This document shows positions 58,164-64,000 of a stretch of DNA of 64,000 bases, piece by piece (the stretch's first letter is position 1; the number at the start of each line of letters is the position of its first letter). Source of the stretch: Phocaeicola plebeius (lineage in GTDB: Bacteria > Bacteroidota > Bacteroidia > Bacteroidales > Bacteroidaceae); NCBI RefSeq assembly GCF_003437535.1, contig NZ_QSQT01000001.1, positions 248,001 through 312,000 of the forward strand, read 5' to 3'. Position numbers and translations under genes: made by a program. Under the pieces are notes generated by a model. The model saw nothing but the letters and a program-made list of their open reading frames with translations, did not search any database and was not told where the DNA came from.

Positions 58164-59204
58164 TTATTCTGCGTGGCGGCAGTGCTGAATTAGTGCGCCG
58201 TCACGGAAAAAGAAACGGCTTTCTTGTCCGTGCGGAAGGAGGGGAGCAGGAATACCGTCGTGCAAGGTCACGCGGGCATGTTCTATGAATGCTTCGTCCC
58301 ATAGCCCTTGTTCCAGAAAAGCCTGGAGCGTCTGGCTTCCGCCTTCTACCAGTAATGTTTGTATTTTTTGCTCATAAAGCACCTGCATGATTTGCGGGAG
58401 AATATTCTGGCCGAAATCCAGTTTCACGTAAGTGAGGTTCTGGGTAGCGGCCTTTTCTTTTTCCGTAAAGACGAGGGTAGGAGTGCTGCCGTCGAACAGG
58501 TGCAGATGAGACGGCAAAGTCAGCTGTCGGTCGATGACCAGCCGGAGCGGGTTCTGTCCGTACCATTCGCGTACCGTGAGCGAAGGATTGTCGAGCAAGG
58601 CCGTGCGTCGTCCTACGAGAATCGCTTTCTGTTCGGCCCGCATCTTGTGAACCGCCAAGGTAGAGAGAGGAGTGGAAAGGCGTACCGCGTTTCCGTCTTC
58701 ACGCCGGATGTCCAGAAAACCGTCGGCCGACTGTGCCCATTTCAGGGTGATGTAAGGACGCTTTTTCAGGTTGAATGTCACGAAAGCACGAATCAGTTCC
58801 CGGCATTCTTTTTCCAGTACACCGACCGTCACTTCAATGCCGGCATCCCGCAATTTTTGGATTCCCCTTCCGGCTACCAAAGAAAATGGGTCCACGCAGC
58901 CTACTACGACTCTCGGAATCCCTTTCCGTATGATTAAGTCGGCACAGGGAGGAGTTTTCCCATAGTGAGAACAGGGTTCTAAGCTCACATAAATGGTGGC
59001 ATCCTTCAGCAGACTTTCATCTTTGACTGAGGCGATGGCATTCACTTCGGCATGTCCTTCCCCGCACCGCACGTGATAACCTTCACCGATGATTTTTCCG
59101 TCGCGTACAATGACGGCCCCCACCATGGGGTTGGGAGCTGCATGGCAGATACCGTTTCGGGCCAGTTGTATGCAGCGCCGCATATATTTTTCGTCTATCG
59201 TCAT
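58164..59204 (-). CDS. ribD: Riboflavin biosynthesis deaminase/reductase RibD
   Basis: A bifunctional cytoplasmic enzyme for the second and third steps of riboflavin synthesis. The 346-residue product has an N-terminal deaminase domain with zinc ligands His51 (GHAEVNA, with catalytic Glu53), Cys78 and Cys87 (LEPCSHYGKTPPCADLI). The C-terminal reductase domain (about 150-340) includes FVTFNLKKRPYITLKWAQS and LLVEGGSQTLQAFLE. It converges with the beta-barrel gene (2 bases apart) and diverges from prmC with only 32 bases between the start codons. Confidence 0.95.
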   Translation of the reverse strand: MTIDEKYMRRCIQLARNGICHAAPNPMVGAVIVRDGKIIGEGYHVRCGEGHAEVNAIASVKDESLLKDATIYVSLEPCSHYGKTPPCADLIIRKGIPRVVVGCVDPFSLVAGRGIQKLRDAGIEVTVGVLEKECRELIRAFVTFNLKKRPYITLKWAQSADGFLDIRREDGNAVRLSTPLSTLAVHKMRAEQKAILVGRRTALLDNPSLTVREWYGQNPLRLVIDRQLTLPSHLHLFDGSTPTLVFTEKEKAATQNLTYVKLDFGQNILPQIMQVLYEQKIQTLLVEGGSQTLQAFLEQGLWDEAFIEHARVTLHDGIPAPLLPHGQESRFFFRDGALIQHCRHAE

Positions 59205-59223
59205 ATTCTTCGTTTTTTATCGT

Positions 59224-59231
59224 TACTTTTG
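59224..59231 (+). promoter_or_regulatory. -7 promoter element close to the prmC start
   Basis: TACTTTTG matches TAnnTTTG exactly, but ends only 5 bases before the prmC ATG. A transcript starting at the usual distance would have almost no 5' leader. Confidence 0.45.
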
Positions 59232-59236
59232 CAACT

Positions 59237-60079
59237 ATGCATCCGGTTTATGTACATATCAAAAAAGAGCTGAGTCCTTTTTATGCAGAAGAAGAGGCTT
59301 CAGCCATGGCAAAGTGGATATCTTCGGATATTCTGCATCTCTCTACTCTTGAACTTTATACAGGCAAAGATATGAATTTTTCCACGAAAGAGTGGGAGGA
59401 ACTGGAGGATATTCTTCGGCGCTTGAAGCAGCGGGAACCCCTTCAGTATATTTTGCAGGAAGCCTCTTTTTGTGGAATGTCTTTTCATGTGGAACAAGGG
59501 GTACTGATTCCTCGTCCGGAAACGGAAGAGCTGGTGGAATGGATTGTCTCCGATTATCGGGAGGCAGGACAGGTGCGTATTCTGGATATTGGCACCGGAA
59601 GCGGCTGCATTCCCGTATCGCTGGCGCAGCTGTTGCCGGAAGCGCAGGTTTCTTCGTGCGATGTGTCGGCTGAGGCTTTGCGCATTGCAGCTATGAATGT
59701 AAAGCGTTATGGAGACAAGGTGACTCTGTTCTGTGCCGATATTCTGAAAGAGGAACTTCCTGAATGTCAGGTAGACGTGCTGGTGAGTAACCCTCCTTAC
59801 ATTACGGAAAGCGAGCGGACGGATATGGAGGCGAATGTACTCGACTGGGAACCTGAACTGGCATTGTTTGTGCCCGATTCGGATCCGTTGCGGTTCTACC
59901 GGAGGATAGCCCGGAAAGGACTTGACTGGCTTTCGGAAGGAGGAGCATTGTATTTTGAAATCAACCGAGCTTACGGGGCTGAGACTGTGCGGATGCTGGA
60001 GGCGCTTGGATACCGCCAGATTGAATTACGGAAAGACTTGTCGGGAAACGACCGGATGATAAAAGCAATCAGACCATGA
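59237..60079 (+). CDS. prmC: Release factor glutamine methyltransferase PrmC (HemK)
   Basis: Methylates the GGQ glutamine of release factors RF1 and RF2 with S-adenosylmethionine. The 280-residue product has the helical N-terminal domain (about 1-85), then RPETEELVEWIV, the SAM-binding ILDIGTGSGCIPVSLA and the catalytic NPPY motif in VLVSNPPYITESE. The start codon at 59237 gives the normal length. It overlaps recX by 4 bases (ATGA), so prmC, recX and comF form a tight operon. Confidence 0.95.
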   Translation: MHPVYVHIKKELSPFYAEEEASAMAKWISSDILHLSTLELYTGKDMNFSTKEWEELEDILRRLKQREPLQYILQEASFCGMSFHVEQGVLIPRPETEELVEWIVSDYREAGQVRILDIGTGSGCIPVSLAQLLPEAQVSSCDVSAEALRIAAMNVKRYGDKVTLFCADILKEELPECQVDVLVSNPPYITESERTDMEANVLDWEPELALFVPDSDPLRFYRRIARKGLDWLSEGGALYFEINRAYGAETVRMLEALGYRQIELRKDLSGNDRMIKAIRP

Positions 60080-60555
60080 AAGAATATAGTGAAGCAGAGA
60101 TAAAAAGTAAGGCCGAAGTGTATTGTTCGTCGGTGGAGCGTTGCCCGTCGGACGTGGAGGAGAAAATTCGCAAGTGGGGGGCTTCGGAAGAAGTGACAGA
60201 ACGGATTATGGCCTATTTGCAGAAAGAACGTTATTTGGATGCGGCTCGTTTTTGCCGGTTTTATGTGCGCGACAAGTACCGTTTCAATCAGTGGGGGCGG
60301 ATGAAGATTGCACAGATGCTCCGTATGAAACGCCTGTCGGACGAAGACATCCGTGCCGGACTGGAGGAAATCGATACCGAAGAATACGACGGAATCCTGA
60401 AAAAGATGCTGAAGCAGAAAATGAAAGGAATAAAAGCTGCCAATGACTATGAACGGAGCATGAAGCTGATTCGTTTTGCTGTAGGTCGGGGCTTTACGCT
60501 GGAAGAAGTACGTCGTTTTGTCAATCAGGTAGAACCGGATGAATATTTTGACTGA
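60076..60555 (+). CDS. recX: Regulatory protein RecX
   Basis: RecX limits RecA filament growth. The 159-residue product is a set of three-helix repeats with family segments VYCSSVERCPSDVEEKIRKW, YLQKERYLDAARFCRFYVRD, GRMKIAQMLRMKRLSDEDI and the C-terminal RFAVGRGFTLEEVRRFV. Its start overlaps the prmC stop and its end overlaps the comF start by 17 bases. recA itself is not in this window. Confidence 0.88.
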   Translation: MKEYSEAEIKSKAEVYCSSVERCPSDVEEKIRKWGASEEVTERIMAYLQKERYLDAARFCRFYVRDKYRFNQWGRMKIAQMLRMKRLSDEDIRAGLEEIDTEEYDGILKKMLKQKMKGIKAANDYERSMKLIRFAVGRGFTLEEVRRFVNQVEPDEYFD

Positions 60556-61228
60556 CATCCGGGACTTCTTGTTTCCTCGCCTCTGCATGGCTTGCGGACG
60601 GAAGTTGCAGGTCTCCGAACAGGCTCTTTGCTGTGATTGTCTGTCACAGCTCCCTCATACGCACTTAGGAAATACACCGGGCAATGAAATGGAAAAGATT
60701 TTCTGGGGTCGTTTCCCGATACAGCGGGCGTCGGCTTTGTTTTATTATGCCCGTGGAGGGAAAGTTGCCCATATATTGGCCGGCATGAAATACTATGGCC
60801 GTCAGAAAGTCTGCCGGCAGATGGGAGAGATGCTGGCGCATGAATTGCTCCCGACGGGTTTCTTTGAGGGAGTAGATTATTTGTTGCCGGTTCCCTTGCA
60901 TCCCGACCGTCTGCGTACCAGGGGATATAACCAGAGTCGTCTGCTGGCAGAGGGCATTTCTGAGCAGACAGGCATTCCGGTGTGCGACGGGTTGCTCTGT
61001 CGGGTGCGAAACAACCAGACCCAGACCCATAAATCCGTGCTGGAACGGCAGGAAAACACGGTTCATCTTTTTCATCTGGCTGGCGATACCCGTATGCTGC
61101 AAGGCAAACATGTGATGCTGGTGGATGATGTGCTGACCACAGGGGCCACGTTGGGTGCCTGTGCAGATGTACTGGCTGATATTGAGGGAATAAGCATCAG
61201 CATTGTTACACTGGCGTGGACGAAATAA
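60539..61228 (+). CDS. comF: ComF-family phosphoribosyltransferase-like protein
   Basis: A 229-residue protein of the ComF/GntX family. It has an N-terminal four-Cys zinc motif (CMACG and CCDC in the first 35 residues), a middle segment (GMKYYGRQKVCRQMG, LLPVPLHPDRLRTRGYNQS) and the PRPP-binding loop VMLVDDVLTTGATLGAC. In competent bacteria ComF helps DNA uptake; in others the role is unclear. The 17-base overlap with recX links it to this operon. Confidence 0.9.
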   Translation: MNILTDIRDFLFPRLCMACGRKLQVSEQALCCDCLSQLPHTHLGNTPGNEMEKIFWGRFPIQRASALFYYARGGKVAHILAGMKYYGRQKVCRQMGEMLAHELLPTGFFEGVDYLLPVPLHPDRLRTRGYNQSRLLAEGISEQTGIPVCDGLLCRVRNNQTQTHKSVLERQENTVHLFHLAGDTRMLQGKHVMLVDDVLTTGATLGACADVLADIEGISISIVTLAWTK

Positions 61229-61291
61229 AACAATCTGACGGGTTTTAGTAAAATTAATGCTCTTAAATTTTCTATTCCCGATGTATTTCTA

Positions 61292-61299
61292 TAATTTTG
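61292..61299 (+). promoter_or_regulatory. -7 promoter element of pyrE
   Basis: TAATTTTG fits TAnnTTTG and lies 30 bases before the pyrE ATG, in the 101-base gap after comF. No clear -33 TTTG. Confidence 0.45.
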
Positions 61300-61329
61300 C
61301 AAAAACATTTATCAGAGAATTAAAAAGTT

Positions 61330-61965
61330 ATGAAAGCTTTGGAAAGATTATTTGCAGAAAAGTTGCTGAAGGTGAAGGCTGTGAAGATTCAGCCGGCTAA
61401 CCCGTTTACTTGGGCATCAGGTTGGAAATCGCCGATTTATTGTGACAATCGTAAGACGTTGTCATATCCTGCACTTCGTAACTTCGTAAAGTTAGAAATT
61501 TGTCGTGTTATTCTTGAAAAATTCGGTGAAGTAGACGCCATCGCAGGTGTAGCTACAGGTGCGATTGCACAGGGTGCGCTGGTGGCAGAAGAGTTGAACT
61601 TGCCGTTCGTATATGTTCGTTCAAGCCCGAAAGACCATGGCTTGGAAAATTTGATTGAAGGTGAATTGCGTCCGGGTATGAAAGTGGTTGTTGTAGAAGA
61701 CCTGATTTCAACCGGTGGAAGCAGTTTGAAAGCGGTAGAAGCTATCCGTCGCGACGGTTGTGAAGTAATTGGAATGATTGCTTCTTTCACTTACGGTTTC
61801 GATGTATCAGTAGAAGCCTTCAAGAAAGCAAAAGTAGAACTGGTTACACTGACCAACTACAATGCGGTGCTGGAAGTAGCTTTGAAGACCGATTATATCA
61901 ATGAAGAGGATATCCCTGTGCTGCAGGCATGGAGAGAGGATCCTTCTCACTGGACTGGAAAATAA
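61330..61965 (+). CDS. pyrE: Orotate phosphoribosyltransferase
   Basis: Converts orotate and PRPP to OMP in pyrimidine synthesis. The 211-residue product has FTWASGWKSPIYCDNRKTLS at the N-terminus, the flexible-loop segment SSPKDHGLENLIEG and the PRPP motif VVVVEDLISTGGSSL. Its length is normal. It is followed by a terminator-like hairpin and then the SRPBCC-like gene. Confidence 0.96.
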   Translation: MKALERLFAEKLLKVKAVKIQPANPFTWASGWKSPIYCDNRKTLSYPALRNFVKLEICRVILEKFGEVDAIAGVATGAIAQGALVAEELNLPFVYVRSSPKDHGLENLIEGELRPGMKVVVVEDLISTGGSSLKAVEAIRRDGCEVIGMIASFTYGFDVSVEAFKKAKVELVTLTNYNAVLEVALKTDYINEEDIPVLQAWREDPSHWTGK

Positions 61966-62010
61966 TAGATTCTGTAACTGGGAAAGCAGTCTCGGATTGT
62001 AAATAGGAGA

Positions 62011-62054
62011 TGTCATCCTGAGCGAGTCCACTCTGCTCAAGATGACATTTTTTT
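62011..62054 (+). terminator. Terminator after pyrE, REP-like in sequence
   Basis: TGTCATC at 62011 pairs with GATGACA ending at 62047, with an inner GAGC/GCTC extension, and a run of seven T follows. The TGTCATCCTGAGC arm looks like a widespread bacterial intergenic repeat motif. Confidence 0.75.
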
Positions 62055-62093
62055 ATGCGATGACGGGAGAATTTTCCTGAAGATTGAAAAAAT

Positions 62094-62522
62094 ATGGCTG
62101 TACAATTTGAAAGCAATGTGAAGCATGTTCCTTATAGTCAGGAACGAGTATATAACAAACTGTCCGACCTGAATAACCTGGAAGGAGTTCGGGAACGTCT
62201 GGACATGGTGAAGGACAAGCTGGACGGGAAACTGGAAGATATGTCGTTCGACCGTGATTCCATTACCTTGAAAGTACAGGGCATCAGTCTTACATTGCGC
62301 ATCATTGAGCGTGAACCTTTGAAGTGCATCAAGTTTGAAGGTGACAAATCGCCCATACCTTTGAATCTGTGGATTCAGATTCTTCCTGTAACACAGGAAG
62401 AGGCTAAAATGAAAGTGACTATCCGTGCGGAAGTGAACATGTTCATGAAAGCCATGGTGTCAAAGCCCCTGCAGGAGGGAGTAGAGAAACTGGCTGACAT
62501 GCTGGCCATGCTTCCTTATTAA
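62094..62522 (+). CDS. SRPBCC-fold protein (polyketide cyclase/START-like), function unknown
   Basis: A 142-residue cytoplasmic protein. The pattern of a short N-terminal strand (FESNVKHVPYSQERVYNKLSD), a helix, antiparallel strands (FDRDSITLKVQGISLTLRI, PLKCIKFEGDKSPIPLNLW, KMKVTIRAEVNMFMKAM) and a long C-terminal helix (PLQEGVEKLADMLAMLPY) fits the SRPBCC hydrophobic-pocket fold. Its ligand is unknown. It lies between pyrE and argH in the same direction. Confidence 0.75.
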   Translation: MAVQFESNVKHVPYSQERVYNKLSDLNNLEGVRERLDMVKDKLDGKLEDMSFDRDSITLKVQGISLTLRIIEREPLKCIKFEGDKSPIPLNLWIQILPVTQEEAKMKVTIRAEVNMFMKAMVSKPLQEGVEKLADMLAMLPY

Positions 62523-62562
62523 TTGAAATGACCGGCAGATGCCGGAGATAAAAACTGAAATT

Positions 62563-63903
62563 ATGGCTCAAAAACTTTGGGAGAAAAATGTACAGGTAAA
62601 TGCGGAAATTGACCGCTTTACCGTGGGACGTGACCGCGAAATGGACATGTATCTGGCAAAGTACGACGTGTTGGGTTCGATGGCGCATATTACCATGTTG
62701 GAAAGTATCGGCCTGCTGACCTCGGACGAACTGAAGATTTTGCTGGAAGAACTGAAAAATATATACGCTTCCGTAGAACGCGGGGAGTTTGTGATTGAAG
62801 ACGGAATAGAGGATGTACATTCACAGGTGGAGCTGATGCTGACACGCCGCCTGGGGGATGTGGGAAAGAAAATCCACAGTGGACGTTCGCGCAATGACCA
62901 GGTGCTGGTCGACTTGAAGCTGTTTATCCGTGCTCAGTTGAAATCGGTGGCAGAAGCTGTAGAACGTTTGTTCCATGTACTTATTTCTCAGAGCAACCGT
63001 TACAAGGATGTGCTTATGCCGGGATATACCCACCTGCAGATCGCCATGCCTTCTTCTTTCGGTCTGTGGTTTGGAGCTTATGCAGAAAGCTTGGTGGACG
63101 ATATGATGTTCCTTCAGGCTGCTTATAAGACTTGTAACCGTAATCCATTGGGCTCGGCAGCAGGGTATGGCTCTTCTTTCCCGTTGGACCGTGAGATGAC
63201 CACTCGTCTGTTGGGATTCGATTCAATGAATTACAATGTGGTGTATGCCCAGATGGGCCGTGGCAAGGTGGAACGCAACGTATCGTTTGCGCTGGCTTCT
63301 ATTGCCGGAACACTGTCGAAGATGGCGTTTGATGCCTGCATGTTCAGTTGTCAGAACTTCGGCTTCGTGAAGTTGCCCGATGAATGTACCACCGGTTCCA
63401 GCATCATGCCGCACAAGAAGAATCCCGACGTGTTTGAGCTGACCCGTGCCAAATGCAACAAGATTCAGGCCCTTCCGCAGCAGATTATGATGATTATGAA
63501 CAACCTTCCTTCCGGTTATTTCCGTGACCTTCAGATTATCAAGGAAGTGTTCCTTCCTGCTTTTGAGGAGTTGGAAGACTGCTTGCAGATGGCTACTTAC
63601 ATCATGGAGAAAATCAAAATCAACGAACATATTCTGGATGACGACAAATACCTGTATATGTTCAGTGTGGAAGAGGTGAACCGTCTGGCTTCAGAAGGAA
63701 TGCCGTTCCGTGATGCATATAAGAAAGTAGGGCTGGACATTGAGGCTGGAAACTTCTCACACGATAAGACCGTACATCACACGCATGCCGGAAGTATCGG
63801 TAACTTGTGTAATGACAAGATTGAAGAACTGATGCAGCAAGTGGTAAGTGGCTTCAATTTCGAGAAAGTGGTTCAAGCTGAAAACTCACTTTTAGGAAGA
63901 TAA
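62563..63903 (+). CDS. argH: Argininosuccinate lyase
   Basis: Last step of arginine synthesis: argininosuccinate to arginine and fumarate. The 446-residue product has the conserved regions HSGRSRNDQVLVDLKLF, MPGYTHLQIAMPSSFG and the superfamily signature GSSIMPHKKNPDVFELTR with the catalytic Ser. I chose the ATG at 62563 (MAQKLWEKNVQ); an in-frame ATG at 62539 would add eight residues that do not resemble the family start. No other arg gene lies beside it. Confidence 0.95.
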   Translation: MAQKLWEKNVQVNAEIDRFTVGRDREMDMYLAKYDVLGSMAHITMLESIGLLTSDELKILLEELKNIYASVERGEFVIEDGIEDVHSQVELMLTRRLGDVGKKIHSGRSRNDQVLVDLKLFIRAQLKSVAEAVERLFHVLISQSNRYKDVLMPGYTHLQIAMPSSFGLWFGAYAESLVDDMMFLQAAYKTCNRNPLGSAAGYGSSFPLDREMTTRLLGFDSMNYNVVYAQMGRGKVERNVSFALASIAGTLSKMAFDACMFSCQNFGFVKLPDECTTGSSIMPHKKNPDVFELTRAKCNKIQALPQQIMMIMNNLPSGYFRDLQIIKEVFLPAFEELEDCLQMATYIMEKIKINEHILDDDKYLYMFSVEEVNRLASEGMPFRDAYKKVGLDIEAGNFSHDKTVHHTHAGSIGNLCNDKIEELMQQVVSGFNFEKVVQAENSLLGR

Positions 63904-63936
63904 TTGCATAAAATTAAAAAGAAAACGGGTGAAAAG

Positions 63937-63968
63937 TTTGGAGTATATCGCAAAACTCCCTACATTTG
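63937..63968 (+). promoter_or_regulatory. Consensus promoter of the tRNA gene
   Basis: TTTG at 63937-63940 and TACATTTG at 63961-63968 with a 20-base spacer are a full match to the Bacteroides -33/-7 consensus. The tRNA begins 12 bases after the -7 element. Confidence 0.85.
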
Positions 63969-63979
63969 CACCCGTAAAC

Positions 63980-64000
63980 GCGGAAATAGCTCAGTTGGTA
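63980..64000 (+). tRNA. 5' end of a tRNA gene, probably tRNA-Gly (cut by the window edge)
   Basis: The last 21 bases start GCGGAAATAGCTCAG and have the layout of a tRNA 5' half: 7-base acceptor strand, two-base TA-like junction (AT or TA), D-stem GCTC and the D-loop AGTTGGTA. The beginning resembles bacterial tRNA-Gly(GCC). The anticodon is outside the window, so the identity is not certain. Confidence 0.75.

Overview
The window comes from a Bacteroidales gut-type bacterium, most likely Bacteroides or Phocaeicola. Evidence: two SusC/SusD-type polysaccharide utilization loci (PULs), a hybrid two-component regulator and a SusR-type regulator, promoters that fit the Bacteroides pattern (TTTG around -33, TAnnTTTG around -7), zinc-free S14 and L36 ribosomal proteins, and an L17 with a long Ala/Glu tail. 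The species cannot be named from sequence reading alone.

Layout. (1) 1-13813, plus strand: the distal S10 operon, the spc operon and the alpha operon as one ribosomal super-operon, from a truncated rplD to rplQ, with secY, map, infA, rpmJ and rpoA inside. It ends in a clear terminator. (2) 13995-19088, minus strand: sufE, an M28/glutaminyl-cyclase-like lipoprotein, a fused glutamine-amidotransferase/M19 dipeptidase and a secreted beta-propeller, glycosidase-like protein. (3) 19289-21297: ptb and buk, the phosphotransbutyrylase and butyrate kinase pair. (4) 21838-36598: a complete pectic galactan PUL, comprising an HTCS sensor, SusC, SusD, a SusE-position binding lipoprotein, a surface GH53 endo-galactanase, a periplasmic GH2 and a second, non-lipidated GH53. 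(5) 37124-51770: a dextran-type PUL, comprising a SusR-like regulator, SusC, SusD, SusE/F, a lipidated GH66 dextranase, GH97 and GH31. It is visibly more A+T-rich than the galactan PUL. (6) 51880-52667, minus strand: a small membrane protein (DUF4491-like) translationally coupled to an Lrp/AsnC regulator. (7) 52942-63903: housekeeping genes, namely a NUDIX hydrolase, a giant TPR protein with its partner beta-barrel, ribD (minus), prmC-recX-comF, pyrE, an SRPBCC-like protein and argH. (8) The 5' end of a tRNA gene, probably Gly, runs off the right edge behind a textbook promoter.

How the genes work together. Each PUL codes for a full route: a lipidated endo-enzyme at the surface cuts the polymer, SusD/SusE bind it, SusC imports oligomers, periplasmic enzymes finish the hydrolysis, and a membrane-spanning sensor adjusts expression. 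In the galactan PUL the GH53 and GH2 enzymes would release galactose. In the dextran PUL the GH66, GH97 and GH31 enzymes would release glucose.

The strongest unusual observation is at the edges of the dextran PUL. A 164-base copy of the 3' end of the DUF4491-like gene, with its own terminator, lies at 36774-36937 just left of the PUL, while the intact gene sits just right of it at 51880-52197. The last 55 bases of the two copies differ at six positions, all synonymous. The next 95 bases are identical, then homology stops. This is what remains when a DNA segment of about 15.1 kb enters the 3' part of a gene and restores that gene with its own 3' end. No integrase is present.
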